Assembly: GCF_001676705.1 (NCBI RefSeq)
Contig: NZ_CP016170.1
Location: 4,464,001-4,528,000, forward strand
Source of the DNA: Bordetella bronchialis
Lineage (GTDB): Bacteria > Pseudomonadota > Gammaproteobacteria > Burkholderiales > Burkholderiaceae_B
DNA: 64,000 nucleotides
Direction of reading: 5' to 3'
Shown: positions 15,823 through 24,890 of the stretch, one piece after another
Layout: every line of letters begins with the position of its first letter
Position numbering within the stretch: position 1 is the first letter of the stretch
Notes under the pieces: model-generated
Told to the model about the DNA's origin: nothing
What the model saw: only the letters and a program-made list of their open reading frames with translations
Database searches by the model: none
Program-made: the position numbers and the translations under genes

Positions 15823-16833
15823 ATGATGAACGCCGACCCCGTCTGGATCACCGAAGCGCAGGTCACTTCCCTGCTGACCCTGGCCGAAGCCATTCCCGCG
15901 CTGGAAAGCGGCCTGCGCCTGCAGGCCCAGGGTCAGGCCGAAAGCATGCCCAAGACCATGCTGCAGTTCGGGCGCAACAATCTGCATGCGCTGGGCGCGC
16001 GGCTGGGCGGCTACGTGGGCACCAAGACCTGGGCGCATACCGAGGGCGGCACGTGCCCGCTGCTGCTGCTATGGAATGCGGAGGACGGCCAGCTGGCCGC
16101 CGTGATAGAGGCTTTCGCGCTGGGCAATCTGCGTACCGGCGGCACCACCGGCCTGGCCACCGGCTGGCTGGCGCGCCCCGATGCCGGGGTGCTGGCGATG
16201 GCCGGCACCGGCAAGCAGGCCCTGTCGCAAGTGGCCGCCGTGCTGGCGGTGCGCGATATCCGCGAAGTGCGGGTCTACAGCCCCACCGCCGCCAGGCGCG
16301 AGGACTTTGCCGCCCGCATCGAGGCCGAGTTCGGTGCGCGCGGCGTGCGCGCGCGGGCCTGCGCCACCATGGCGGCCGCCTGCGACGGTGCGGATATCGT
16401 CACGCTGGCCACGCGGGCGCGCGAGCCCTTCCTGTCTGCCGCCATGCTGGGCGCCGGCAGCCACCTCAACGCCATCGGCGCCATCGCGCCGGATCGCGAG
16501 GAATTCCAGCAGGACGTCTTCGACCGCGCCGCGGCGGTGGTCGTGGACGACATGTCCAGCGCCCGCGCGCTCTCGCGCGAATTCCGCACGCACTACGGCC
16601 AGGACTGGCAGGGCGTGCAGACGCTGTCGGAGCGCATCCTGCGCAAGGAACGGCGGCCGGCCGGCGCGGACATCACCCTGTTCAAGGCCATGGGCATGGG
16701 CATTTCCGACCTTGCCCTGGGCACGGAGATCCTGCGCCGGGCCCGCGAACAGGGAATGGGCCGCTCCCTGCCCGCGCCGGTCAAGAGCAAACCCCGATTC
16801 TTCGCGGCCCAGCCGGCGGCCCAGGCCGGCTGA
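15823..16833 (+). CDS. Ornithine cyclodeaminase/mu-crystallin-family protein
   Basis: 336 residues. The family layout is present: an N-terminal dimer domain with an Arg/Lys-containing substrate region (GGYVGTKTWAH), then a Rossmann domain with a modified dinucleotide motif in VLAMAGTGKQALSQ, and HLNAIGA followed by VVVDDMSSAR. Members are NAD(P)-dependent ornithine cyclodeaminases, alanine dehydrogenases, ketimine reductases or N-(carboxy)amino-acid dehydrogenases. AGGAAG precedes a double ATG (15823 and 15826). The neighbours argue for a role in breakdown of an imported acid rather than in arginine metabolism. Substrate unknown. Confidence 0.85.
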   Translation: MMNADPVWITEAQVTSLLTLAEAIPALESGLRLQAQGQAESMPKTMLQFGRNNLHALGARLGGYVGTKTWAHTEGGTCPLLLLWNAEDGQLAAVIEAFALGNLRTGGTTGLATGWLARPDAGVLAMAGTGKQALSQVAAVLAVRDIREVRVYSPTAARREDFAARIEAEFGARGVRARACATMAAACDGADIVTLATRAREPFLSAAMLGAGSHLNAIGAIAPDREEFQQDVFDRAAAVVVDDMSSARALSREFRTHYGQDWQGVQTLSERILRKERRPAGADITLFKAMGMGISDLALGTEILRRAREQGMGRSLPAPVKSKPRFFAAQPAAQAG

Positions 16834-16878
16834 CGCGCACCGCCTTTCCCGCATACCGATATCCATGGAGACCGCATC

Positions 16879-17994
16879 ATGAGCGAATACCACCGCGACT
16901 TCGCGCGCATCAACGGCAGCTTCCTCGACTGTGGCGGGCAAGCGCCCGTCTCGCACAACACCCAATGGGCGCCCATCGTCGTCACCAAGGAAGAGATCGA
17001 CGCGGAGGTCGAACGCCTGGCCTCGTCCCCGCTGCCATCCTCCGGCCGCCGGGAATCGCTGATCGTGCATCCGTCCGCGCGCGATTTCGCGCCGGGCATG
17101 GCGCCCGGCATCCAGGTACGGCTGTCGGTACTCAAGCCGGGCGAAAGCACGGAGCCCTTCCGCCATAACGCCACCGAGGTCAACTTCTGCATCCGCGGCC
17201 AGGGCGTGACCGAGGTCGGCGGCCAGCATATCGCCTTCAAGCAATACGACGTGTGGAACCACCCCAGCTATTCGCACTACAGCCATCGCAACGACGGCCA
17301 GGACCTGCAGGTGCGGCTGACCTATTCCAACGTGCCGCTGCTGCAATTCATGGACATCTACGTGGCCGATGCCTCGGCGCCCTCGGCCCCCGCGCCGCGC
17401 GAAGCCGCGCCGGCGGTCGACGACCCGCGCCGCCGCAATCCCTATGGCATGTTTCCCATCACCGACGACGGCGGCCTGTTGATGCCCTACGAAACGCTGA
17501 TCAATCCGACTGCGGTCGAATCGCGCGCGCTGCATTTCGCCTGGGACAAGGTCAAGCCGGAACTCGACAAGCTCGAAGCGCTGGGCAAGGAATACATCGG
17601 CCGCCGCCTGTACATGTACTACAACCCGGCCACCGGACGCTTCAACGGCATCACGCCCAGCTTCTTCGCCACCATGACGATCCGGCCGCCCAAGATCATC
17701 GACCGCCCGCACCGCCACGTCTCGGCGGCCATCAACTACTACTTTTCGGGCAGCGGCTACAGCAGCGTGGCGGGCAACCGCTATGAATGGAAGGCGGGCG
17801 ACCTGATGCTGTCGGCCCCGGGCTGGGCGGTGCACAACCACGCTTCCTACGACGATTACGTGTACGAACTGACGGTACAGGACCAGCCGCTGAACATCTA
17901 CATGGAATCCCTGCTGTGGCAGGAAGACCTGCACCATCCCGCCGTCGTGCTGGGCAAGCAGGAAGGATTCATTACCAACCGCAAGGCGGCCTGA
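16879..17994 (+). CDS. Bicupin, gentisate 1,2-dioxygenase-like
   Basis: 371 residues with two cupin domains. The first contains STEPFRHNATEVNFCIRGQG, the second PPKIIDRPHRHVSAAINYYFSG followed by YEWKAGDLMLSAPGWAVHNH. This two-barrel layout is shared with gentisate and 1-hydroxy-2-naphthoate dioxygenases. The HRH and later HNH of the second barrel can supply Fe(II) ligands, as can H164-type residues of the first. The start has GGAGA upstream. It lies before a DHDPS-family lyase, so ring opening followed by aldol-type cleavage is a reasonable guess, but the aromatic substrate is unidentified. Confidence 0.8.
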   Translation: MSEYHRDFARINGSFLDCGGQAPVSHNTQWAPIVVTKEEIDAEVERLASSPLPSSGRRESLIVHPSARDFAPGMAPGIQVRLSVLKPGESTEPFRHNATEVNFCIRGQGVTEVGGQHIAFKQYDVWNHPSYSHYSHRNDGQDLQVRLTYSNVPLLQFMDIYVADASAPSAPAPREAAPAVDDPRRRNPYGMFPITDDGGLLMPYETLINPTAVESRALHFAWDKVKPELDKLEALGKEYIGRRLYMYYNPATGRFNGITPSFFATMTIRPPKIIDRPHRHVSAAINYYFSGSGYSSVAGNRYEWKAGDLMLSAPGWAVHNHASYDDYVYELTVQDQPLNIYMESLLWQEDLHHPAVVLGKQEGFITNRKAA

Positions 17995-18011
17995 GGACTC
18001 TGGAGCATCGA

Positions 18012-18917
18012 ATGATCACTCTGCAGAAGGAGGCGCTGCGCGGCTCCATCCCCCCCATCGTGACGCCTTTTCGCGACGGCAATGTCGATTACGACCGCCT
18101 GGCCTCGCTGATCGATTTCCAGGCCAGGAACGGCACGCACGGCGTGCTGATCAACGGCACCACTTCCGAGCCGTCGACGCTGACGGTGGAAGAACGCAAC
18201 CGGGCGGTGGACGTCGCCGTGCAGGCCGCGCGCGGGCGATTGCAGGTGGTGGCCGCCACCGGCTCGCAGTCGCACGCCGACAGCGTGGCCTTGAGCGAAC
18301 ATGCCGCGCGGGCCGGCGCCGACGCGCTGTTGCTGGTCACGCCCTACTACGTGCGGCCGCCGCAGCGCGGCGTCGCGGCCTATTTCATCGACATCGGCCG
18401 CCGCGTCGACATTCCGCTGATGATGTATCACATCCCCGGACGCACGGCCTTCAAGACCGACTTGCGGACGCTGGAAGACATCGCCGAGGCCCTGCCGCAT
18501 TTCGTGGGCATCAAGCACGCGGTGGACGATCATTCCTTCGTGACGGAGATGCTGCACCGCTTCGGCCCGGAGTTCCGCGTCTTCGTCGGACTGGAGGAAT
18601 TCACCTTCCCCATGATGTGCCTGGGCGCCGGCGGCACCATGAACGCGGTGGCCAACGTCGCGCCGCGCGAAGTGGCCGAACTGTGCAATCTGGTACGGGC
18701 CGGCCAGCTGGAGGCCGCCCGCGCCCTGCACTACAGGCTGTTCGAGCTGATGAAGATGATCTTCTGGGACACCAATCCCATTCCGCTCAAATACCTGATG
18801 AAGCGGCTGGGCCTGCTGGACCGCAACGAGCACCGCCTGCCCATGGTGCCGGCCTCGCCGGAACTGGAACGCCGCATCGACGCCCTGGCCGATACGCTGC
18901 GCCTGAAGGCCGAATGA
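18012..18917 (+). CDS. Dihydrodipicolinate synthase/N-acetylneuraminate lyase-family aldolase
   Basis: 301 residues, (beta/alpha)8 class I aldolase. The Schiff-base lysine is K168 in VGIKHA, the catalytic tyrosine Y139 in YHIPGRT, and the carboxylate-binding loop GTTSEPSTL (GTTGE in biosynthetic DapA). The substitution in that loop and the operon context favour a catabolic lyase or hydratase-aldolase over lysine biosynthesis. ATG 18012 follows GGAGCATCGA; the longer open frame upstream is inside the cupin gene. Last gene of the operon that starts with the Bug receptor. Confidence 0.88.
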   Translation: MITLQKEALRGSIPPIVTPFRDGNVDYDRLASLIDFQARNGTHGVLINGTTSEPSTLTVEERNRAVDVAVQAARGRLQVVAATGSQSHADSVALSEHAARAGADALLLVTPYYVRPPQRGVAAYFIDIGRRVDIPLMMYHIPGRTAFKTDLRTLEDIAEALPHFVGIKHAVDDHSFVTEMLHRFGPEFRVFVGLEEFTFPMMCLGAGGTMNAVANVAPREVAELCNLVRAGQLEAARALHYRLFELMKMIFWDTNPIPLKYLMKRLGLLDRNEHRLPMVPASPELERRIDALADTLRLKAE

Positions 18918-18969
18918 CCGGGCGGCCGGCCACAAGGCCAGCCGCGCGCAAGGGCGACCACGGGCCGTG

Positions 18970-20193
18970 TCAATGCAGCGCGGTCGCGCCCCGGCGCCGC
19001 ATGGCCAGGAATACCCCCAGCGCCAGCGCGCAGAACACCGCCATGCTGCCCGTCACCGCGACCACGCCCAGGTCGGGAAAGAAGCGGCTGACCAGGGCGC
19101 TGGCGAAAGCGCCGACGCCCATCATCAAGGCATTCATCATGGCCGAGGCCGCGCCGGCGATCTCGCGCAGGGGCTGCAGCGCGCCCTGCTGCGTGCTGGG
19201 CGTGATCAGCCCATAGCAGAAGGTATTCACGATAAAGAAGGGCATCAGGTTCCAGGGCGCGATCAGGTGCGTCACCGTCAGGAACACCATGGCCAGGGCG
19301 GAACAGAGCGCCACGGAAAGGCCGATATGGATCAGGCGGTCTCCGGCCACGTGGCCGGCCAGCCTGCCGCTGATAAAGGATGCCAGCATGATGCCGGCCG
19401 CCGTCATGGCGAACAGCAGGCCGAACATCCGCGGCGATACGCCCAGCGCTTCCATCAGCACCAGCGACGCCCCGGTCACGTAGGCGAAATGGCTGCCGAA
19501 CTTCAGGGCGCAGATCATCATGTAGCCCAGGCTGGCCGGCTTGCGCAGCAGGGCCAGATAGGCGCCGGCCACCGGCGCGGCCGGCGGACGCTGGGCAGCC
19601 GGATGGCGCAGCCGCGGCGCGGATTCCTCCAGCCCCAGCCACACCACGCCCAGCATCGCGCAGCCGGCGATGGTCATCATGGCGTAGATCCAGCGCCAGT
19701 TGCCGATATCCAGCAGCACCGCGCCCACCGAAGGCGCCACCATGGGCGCGATGACGCGGATGATGGCGATGTGCGACAGCAGCTCGCGCACGCGCGCCCC
19801 TTCGAAATGGTCGCGCACCAGGCTGATCGCCAGCACGCCCGCCGCCCCCGCCCCGGCCCCCTGCACCAGGCGCCAGCCCAGGAAGGTGGAAATCGATCCC
19901 GACCACGTGCAGCCGGCCGCGCCCAGGGCGTATAGCGCCAGCCCGAACAGCAGCAGGGGCCGCCGGCCCAGCCGGTCGGACAGCGGTCCGTAGACCAGCG
20001 GCGCGGCGGCGAAGCCCACGAAGAAGATGCTCAGGCTCATGGCCACGCGGGCGGCATCGGTGCCCAGGTCGCGCGCGACGGCGCCGAAGGCGGGCAGGCC
20101 CACGTCGATGGACAGCGACGCGAAGGCGGTCAGCACGCCGCAGAACAGGATGAAAACGAAGGAATGCGGAGAAATGCGGAATCGGGGGGTCAT
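18970..20193 (-). CDS. MFS drug-efflux transporter, Bcr/CflA family
   Basis: 407 residues with twelve predicted membrane segments. The loop 2-3 motif GPLSDRLGRRPLLLFG is the major-facilitator signature. The N-terminal segment (LSIDVGLPAFGAVARDLGT) and the helix-5 antiporter-type motif near RVIAPMVAPSVGAVLLD match the 12-segment Bcr/CflA drug/proton antiporters. It converges on the preceding operon with about 50 nt between stops. It has no local regulator and may be transcribed alone. The substrate (drug, sulfonamide, bicyclomycin or metabolite) is unknown. Confidence 0.88.
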   Translation of the reverse strand: MTPRFRISPHSFVFILFCGVLTAFASLSIDVGLPAFGAVARDLGTDAARVAMSLSIFFVGFAAAPLVYGPLSDRLGRRPLLLFGLALYALGAAGCTWSGSISTFLGWRLVQGAGAGAAGVLAISLVRDHFEGARVRELLSHIAIIRVIAPMVAPSVGAVLLDIGNWRWIYAMMTIAGCAMLGVVWLGLEESAPRLRHPAAQRPPAAPVAGAYLALLRKPASLGYMMICALKFGSHFAYVTGASLVLMEALGVSPRMFGLLFAMTAAGIMLASFISGRLAGHVAGDRLIHIGLSVALCSALAMVFLTVTHLIAPWNLMPFFIVNTFCYGLITPSTQQGALQPLREIAGAASAMMNALMMGVGAFASALVSRFFPDLGVVAVTGSMAVFCALALGVFLAMRRRGATALH

Positions 20194-20251
20194 CGGATGT
20201 GGCGGGCCCCGGCCGGTGGGGCCGGGGCATTATTCCACACCCGGGCGGCCG

Positions 20252-21814
20252 TCACATTTGCGCGCCTATCATCCAGGGCACGAACTCCTCGTCGCCCACG
20301 CCCAGCGCTTCGCTCTTGCTGCGGGTGCCGGAGGCGACATCGATGATGGCCTGGAAGATCTCCTCGCCCTTGCGCGCCACCGTCGCCTGCCCTTCCATGA
20401 TGTCGCCGCAATTGATGTCCATGTCGTCGATCATGCGGCGGTACATGGACGTATTGGTCGCGACCTTGATCGAGGGCGCGGGCTTGGCGCCGAAACAGGA
20501 GCCGCGCCCCGTGGTGAAGACCACCAGGTTGGCCCCGCTGGCGATCTGCCCGGTCGCGCCCATGGGGTCGTAGCCGGGGGCGTCCATGAAAACCAGCCCG
20601 TGCGTATCGATGGGCTCGGCATAGCGGTAGACGCCCATCAGGGGCGTCGAGCCGCTCTTGGCGACCGCGCCCAGCGATTTCTCCAGGATGGTGGTCAGGC
20701 CGCCGGCCTTGTTGCCGGGCGTCGGGTTGTTGTCGATGCTGCCCTTCTCGCGCTCGGCGTACGACTCCCACCAGTGGATGCGCTCGACGATCTTCTCGCC
20801 CACTTCCGGGGAGATCGCGCGGCGCGTCAGCAGGTGTTCGGCGCCATAGATTTCGGGCGTCTCCGAAAGGATGGCCGTGCCGCCGTGCCTGACCAGCAGG
20901 TCCACCGCGGCGCCCAGGGCGGGATTGGCGGTAATGCCCGAATAGCCGTCCGAACCGCCGCATTGCAGCGCCACCACCAGGTGGGACAGCGGCAAGGGTT
21001 CGCGCCGTACGTCGTTGGCGGCGGGCAGCATTTTCTCGATGGCGGCGATGGCCGCATCGACGGTTTTCTGCGTGCCGCCCAGCTCCTGCATCACCAGGGG
21101 CACCATCGTCGGACCGGGCTCGATGCCGCCCGTCATGAACATCGCGCCCATCTGGTTGGCCTCGCAGCCCAGGCCGATCACCAGCACCCCGGCGAAATTC
21201 GCATGCTTGACGTAGCCGCCTATGGTCCGCCGCAGTTGCTGGATGCCCTCGCCATTGTGGTCGATGCAGCAGCCGAAGCTGTGCGTCAGCGGCACCACGC
21301 CGTCCACGTTGGGGTAGGCGTCCAGCCGTCCCGGGGCGGCAAAGTGCTGGGCCACCCGTTTGCTGACGGTCGCCGAACAGTTCACGGTGCTGATCACGCC
21401 GATGTAGTTGCGCGTGGCCACGCGGCCGTCCGCGCGGCGTATGCCCTGGAAGGTCAGCGGCCGGGCGGCGGGCGCCACCGCCCGCACATCCTTGCCGTAG
21501 GCATAGTCGCGCTCGAAATCGCCCATGGATACGTTGTGCGTGTGGACGTGATCGCCGGGGACGATGTCCTGGGTCGCGAAGCCGATGATCTGTCCATAGC
21601 GGTGCACCGGATCGCCCGCGCGCACGGCGCGCAAGGCCACCTTATGGGCCGGCGGCACGTCGGCGCGCAGCACCACGCCGCCAGCCTGGGGCAGTTCGGT
21701 ACCGGCCGGCAGCGCCTGGCGGGCAATCGCGACGTCGTCGCGCTCGTGCAGCAGGATGATGGGGGACAGGGTCTCCAAGGCGGTCTCCTCGATATGCGGT
21801 GAAGCCCCGGTCAT
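20252..21814 (-). CDS. uxaA: Altronate/galactarate dehydratase-family enzyme (UxaA-type)
   Basis: 520 residues. An N-terminal SAF-like domain (DDVAIARQALPAGTEL) is followed by the large UxaA/GarD catalytic region with GVISTVNCSATVSKRVA, SFGCCIDHNGEG, LGCEANQ and CFGAKPAPSIKVATN. UxaA and GarD are iron-dependent dehydratases of aldonic/aldaric acids (altronate to 2-keto-3-deoxygluconate; galactarate to its keto-deoxy acid). Which of these, or a related sugar acid, is used here cannot be decided. The divergent FadR-type regulator shares an 80-nt promoter region with it and probably controls it. Symbol tentative. Confidence 0.85.
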   Translation of the reverse strand: MTGASPHIEETALETLSPIILLHERDDVAIARQALPAGTELPQAGGVVLRADVPPAHKVALRAVRAGDPVHRYGQIIGFATQDIVPGDHVHTHNVSMGDFERDYAYGKDVRAVAPAARPLTFQGIRRADGRVATRNYIGVISTVNCSATVSKRVAQHFAAPGRLDAYPNVDGVVPLTHSFGCCIDHNGEGIQQLRRTIGGYVKHANFAGVLVIGLGCEANQMGAMFMTGGIEPGPTMVPLVMQELGGTQKTVDAAIAAIEKMLPAANDVRREPLPLSHLVVALQCGGSDGYSGITANPALGAAVDLLVRHGGTAILSETPEIYGAEHLLTRRAISPEVGEKIVERIHWWESYAEREKGSIDNNPTPGNKAGGLTTILEKSLGAVAKSGSTPLMGVYRYAEPIDTHGLVFMDAPGYDPMGATGQIASGANLVVFTTGRGSCFGAKPAPSIKVATNTSMYRRMIDDMDINCGDIMEGQATVARKGEEIFQAIIDVASGTRSKSEALGVGDEEFVPWMIGAQM

Positions 21815-21863
21815 GGCCGGGGCGCCGCGCCATCATGGGATAATGGCGCCGGCGAGCGCAAAT

Positions 21864-21874
21864 TGGTCGGACCA
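21864..21874. promoter_or_regulatory. FadR-type operator TGGTCGGACCA
   Basis: A perfect 11-bp palindrome matching the FadR-subfamily consensus TNGTNNNACNA. It is centred in the 79-nt region between the dehydratase and gntR start codons, about 20 nt before the regulator ATG. It is well placed to control both genes. Confidence 0.75.
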
Positions 21875-21893
21875 CTCCACAGGATTTCCTCGT

Positions 21894-22622
21894 ATGCCGC
21901 GCATCACGCCCACCTCCCGGGCCCTGCAACACGCGATGCAATCGCTCGAACGCCTCGTCCTGGAACACGGACTGGACGGCCGTCCCAGGCTTCCGCCGGA
22001 ACGCGAGCTGGCGCAACGCTTCGGCGTCTCCCGCACCACCTTGCGGGCCGCGATCCAGAGCCTGGTCTCCCGCGGCATGCTGGAACCGCGCCAGGGCAGC
22101 GGCGTCTTCATCGCCAGCGACCGCCCGGCGGCCGCCGCCACGCCTTGGCCCCCCGCGCCGTGGCTGGGGCTGGTGGACACCCACCCGGCGCTACGTGCGG
22201 ACACCCTGGAATTCCGCATGGTGTTCGAATGCGCCGCCGTGCGCTTCGCGGCGCAGCGCGCCGATGCGGACGAACGCCGCCAGCTCGCGGCCACGGTGCG
22301 AACCATGCGGCAGGCCGTGCGCGAAGGCGACGTGGCGGCAGAGGCCGCGGCCGACGCCGCCTTCCATGCGCAGTTGGCCAGCGCCTCGCACAACATGATG
22401 CTGGGGCGCTTCTACGCCAATGCCATCGCGTCGCTGCGCGAACACATCACGCGCAATACCTACGAAGCGGGGCGCGATGCCGCGTTGGCCAGCCGCCGCG
22501 CGCAGCAGCGCCTGGGCCAGCACGAAGCCATCTGCGACGCCATCCTGCGGCAATCGCCCGACGACGCCGCGCTGGCCATGCGCGAGCATATCGAATTCGT
22601 GGGCCGGCAGTTCCAGGCTTGA
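21894..22622 (+). CDS. GntR-family transcriptional regulator, FadR subfamily
   Basis: 242 residues from ATG 21894, with AGGATTT upstream. The winged HTH spans residues ~10-75 (LPPERELAQRFGVSRTTLRAAIQSL, then GMLEPRQGSGVFI). The C-terminal all-helical FCD domain has the metal-type His/Asp spacing (EFRMVFECAAVRFA, AFHAQLASASHN, HEAICDAIL, MREHIEFV). FadR-subfamily proteins sense organic acids. Divergence from the sugar-acid dehydratase, with a matching operator between them, indicates it is the local repressor and that its ligand is probably a uronate or aldarate. Confidence 0.93.
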   Translation: MPRITPTSRALQHAMQSLERLVLEHGLDGRPRLPPERELAQRFGVSRTTLRAAIQSLVSRGMLEPRQGSGVFIASDRPAAAATPWPPAPWLGLVDTHPALRADTLEFRMVFECAAVRFAAQRADADERRQLAATVRTMRQAVREGDVAAEAAADAAFHAQLASASHNMMLGRFYANAIASLREHITRNTYEAGRDAALASRRAQQRLGQHEAICDAILRQSPDDAALAMREHIEFVGRQFQA

Positions 22623-22647
22623 GACAAGGCGCCCGCGCGCGGCGGCC

Positions 22648-23229
22648 CTACTGCCTGACGCCCTCTGCCTGGATATGCAGGGTGGTCTTCATGAAAAAGC
22701 CGTAATCCTTGCCGAAGGACACGCCGTAGTCGCTGCGGTCGAACGATGCCGTGGCCTCGGTGCCGCAGACCTCTTTCTTGATGATGGGGTTCTGGTAGCA
22801 CTTGAAGGACAACAGCTTCAGCGTCAAGGGACGCGATACGCCGTGCAGGGTGAAGGTGCCCTCCACTTCCACCGGCTTGCCGTCCTTGAAATGGACCTTG
22901 TCGCCCTTGTATGTCGCGGTGGGATACCGCTTCACGTCGAAGAACTTGTCCGCCCGCAGATGGTCGTCGAGTTCCGCGTTGCCCGTGTTGACCGACGCCA
23001 TGTCCACCGTCACGTCGACCGAGCCGGTCTGCGCCTGGGGGTCGAGCACCACGGTGCCGTGCGTCGTGTTGAACTTGCCGCGCCAGATGGAGGCCCCGGC
23101 GAAGTGGTCGGCCTCGAAGCTCGGGTAGGTGTGGTCCGGATCCAGCTGGTAGGTGACCGGCTGCGCCAGCGTGGCGGTGGGAAGGACAAGCGCGGCGAAA
23201 GCCGCCAGGGACAAGGTCGGATAGCGCAT
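22648..23229 (-). CDS. Periplasmic YceI-family protein
   Basis: 193 residues from ATG 23229 with a cleavable signal (LSLAAFAALVLPTATLAQ). The YceI lipocalin-like barrel is clear: YQLDPDHTYPSFEADHF at the start, VTVDMASVNTGNAELDDHLRADKFFDVKRYPTATY in the middle and FDRSDYGVSFG at the end. Family members bind isoprenoid or fatty-amide ligands and are induced by base or osmotic stress in some species. The two cysteines (KCY and VCG) could form a disulfide. It converges with gntR with only about 25 nt between stops. Role here unknown. Confidence 0.9.
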   Translation of the reverse strand: MRYPTLSLAAFAALVLPTATLAQPVTYQLDPDHTYPSFEADHFAGASIWRGKFNTTHGTVVLDPQAQTGSVDVTVDMASVNTGNAELDDHLRADKFFDVKRYPTATYKGDKVHFKDGKPVEVEGTFTLHGVSRPLTLKLLSFKCYQNPIIKKEVCGTEATASFDRSDYGVSFGKDYGFFMKTTLHIQAEGVRQ

Positions 23230-23414
23230 GGTGGGCCCTCGCGATGGGGGGATGGGTGGGACAGGCGTGGAAACGGCCGGCCTTCTTTCCATATTTCTGC
23301 TAGGCATATTGATACGTCCCCTTATGCTTTGTGGAAAAATAGCCGGCCTGATAGAGTGCTTTCTCGGACATATCTTACCCGTCCCTTATTCAGTTCCGTG
23401 TAAAGGAGATCGAC

Positions 23415-24194
23415 ATGAAGCGATTTTTTTCCGTCTTGCTGGCCGGCGTGCTCGGCTGCGCGGGTATCTCGCTGGCCCATGCCGAGGATGACCTCGCGCG
23501 GATCAAGAGCGCTGGCGCCATCAAGATCGGCACGGAAGGCACCTACGCCCCCTTCTCGTACCACGACGCCTCGGGCCTGACTGGCTTCGACGTGGAGATC
23601 GGCCGCGCCATCGCGCAGCGCCTGGGCGTCAAGGCCGAGTTCGTCGAAGGCAAGTGGGACGGCCTGATCGCCGGGCTGGACGTGCGCCGCTATGACGCCG
23701 TCATCAACCAGGTCGGCATCACGGACGCGCGCAAGGCCAAGTACGATTTTTCCGCGCCGTATATCTCGTCGCAGGCGGTGCTGATCGTGCGCGACAACAA
23801 CACGGCCATCAAGTCCTTCGACGACCTGAAGGGCAAGCGCTCGGCCAACACGCTGACCAGCAACTTCGGCAAACTGGCGCAGAAGTACGGCGCCCAGGTC
23901 GTGCCGGTACAAGGCTTCAATGAAGCCATCGACCTGCTGCTGTCGGGCCGCGTCGACGCCACCATCAACGACAACCTGTCCTTCCTGGACTTCAAGAAAC
24001 ATAAGCCGGACGCCAAGGTCAAGGCGGTCGCCAGCGACAAGTCCGCCGAGTTCAGCGAGTCCGGCGTACTGGTGCGCAAGGGCAACCCCGAGCTGGTCGC
24101 GGCCATCGACAAGGCGCTGGCCGAGATCAAGGCCGACGGCACCTACAAGAAGATATCGGTGAAGTACTTCGGCACGGATCTCCTGGCGAAATAA
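23415..24194 (+). CDS. ABC transporter periplasmic amino-acid (cystine-type) binding protein
   Basis: 259 residues. A signal peptide (KRFFSVLLAGVLGCAGISLAHA) is followed by a SBP_bac_3 domain. The sequence IGTEGTYAPFSYHDASGLTGFDVEIGRAIAQRLG and the KWDGLIAGLDVRRYDAVINQV stretch place it near the FliY/TcyJ cystine-binding group. AAAGGAGATCGAC before the ATG is the strongest ribosome site in the window. It is the first gene of a three-gene importer with permease and ATPase downstream. The 185-nt AT-richer region before it (about 23,290-23,400) should hold the promoter. The ligand call is by similarity only. Confidence 0.9.
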   Translation: MKRFFSVLLAGVLGCAGISLAHAEDDLARIKSAGAIKIGTEGTYAPFSYHDASGLTGFDVEIGRAIAQRLGVKAEFVEGKWDGLIAGLDVRRYDAVINQVGITDARKAKYDFSAPYISSQAVLIVRDNNTAIKSFDDLKGKRSANTLTSNFGKLAQKYGAQVVPVQGFNEAIDLLLSGRVDATINDNLSFLDFKKHKPDAKVKAVASDKSAEFSESGVLVRKGNPELVAAIDKALAEIKADGTYKKISVKYFGTDLLAK

Positions 24195-24209
24195 GCGGGA
24201 AGCGCGCGC

Positions 24210-24890
24210 GTGCCGGCCTGGCTGCAGTTGATGGCGGACTCCTTCTGGCCCCTGCTGAAAGCGGGGCTGCAGTTCACCGTCCCCCTGACCATCATTTCCT
24301 TCTTCGCCGGGCTGCTGCTGGCCTTCGCGGTCGCCCTGATACGCCTGTTCGGCCCGGCGCCGGCCGTGGCCGTGGTGCGCTTTTACGTGTGGCTGATCCG
24401 CGGCACCCCCCTGCTGGTGCAGCTGTTCGTGATTTTCTACGGGCTGCCCAATATCGGCATCGTGCTGGACCCGCTGCCGGCGGCGCTGATCGGCTTCACC
24501 CTGAACGTCGGCGCGTATAACTCCGAGGTCATCCGCGGCGTCATCGAATCCATCCCCAAGGGCCAATGGGAAGCCGCGTACTCGCTCAGCATGACGCGCT
24601 GGCAGGCTATCCGGCGCACCATCCTGCCCCAGGCCGCGCGCGTCTCCGTGCCGCCCCTGTCCAATTCCTTCATCGCGCTGGTCAAGGATACGTCGCTGGC
24701 CGCCGTGCTGACCGTGCCGGAGATCTTCCAGGCCGCGCAGCGCATCGCCGCCACAACCTACGAGCCGCTGATCCTCTATACCGAGGCCGCGCTGATCTAC
24801 CTAGTCTTCAGCACCGTGCTTTCATCCGCCCAGGCCAGGCTGGAGAAGCGCTTCGGCAAGCATGCCGCGTCCACGGGAACGGTCCTATGA
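24210..24890 (+). CDS. ABC transporter permease, polar amino acid type (TcyL-like)
   Basis: 226 residues starting with GTG 24210, 15 nt after the binding-protein stop. Several hydrophobic segments and the HisM-type inner-membrane signature are present. The EAA loop reads GQWEAAYSLSMTRWQAIRRTILPQA, the site that docks on the ATPase. The YVWLIRGTPLLVQLFVIFYGLP segment is typical of polar amino-acid permeases that work as homodimers. The stop overlaps the ATPase start (ATGA), so the two are co-translated. Confidence 0.92.
   Translation: MPAWLQLMADSFWPLLKAGLQFTVPLTIISFFAGLLLAFAVALIRLFGPAPAVAVVRFYVWLIRGTPLLVQLFVIFYGLPNIGIVLDPLPAALIGFTLNVGAYNSEVIRGVIESIPKGQWEAAYSLSMTRWQAIRRTILPQAARVSVPPLSNSFIALVKDTSLAAVLTVPEIFQAAQRIAATTYEPLILYTEAALIYLVFSTVLSSAQARLEKRFGKHAASTGTVL

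Noticed and set aside
14067..15893. 608-residue minus-strand open frame
   Set aside because: Covers the Bug and AhpD-like genes in antisense; typical GC-rich shadow.
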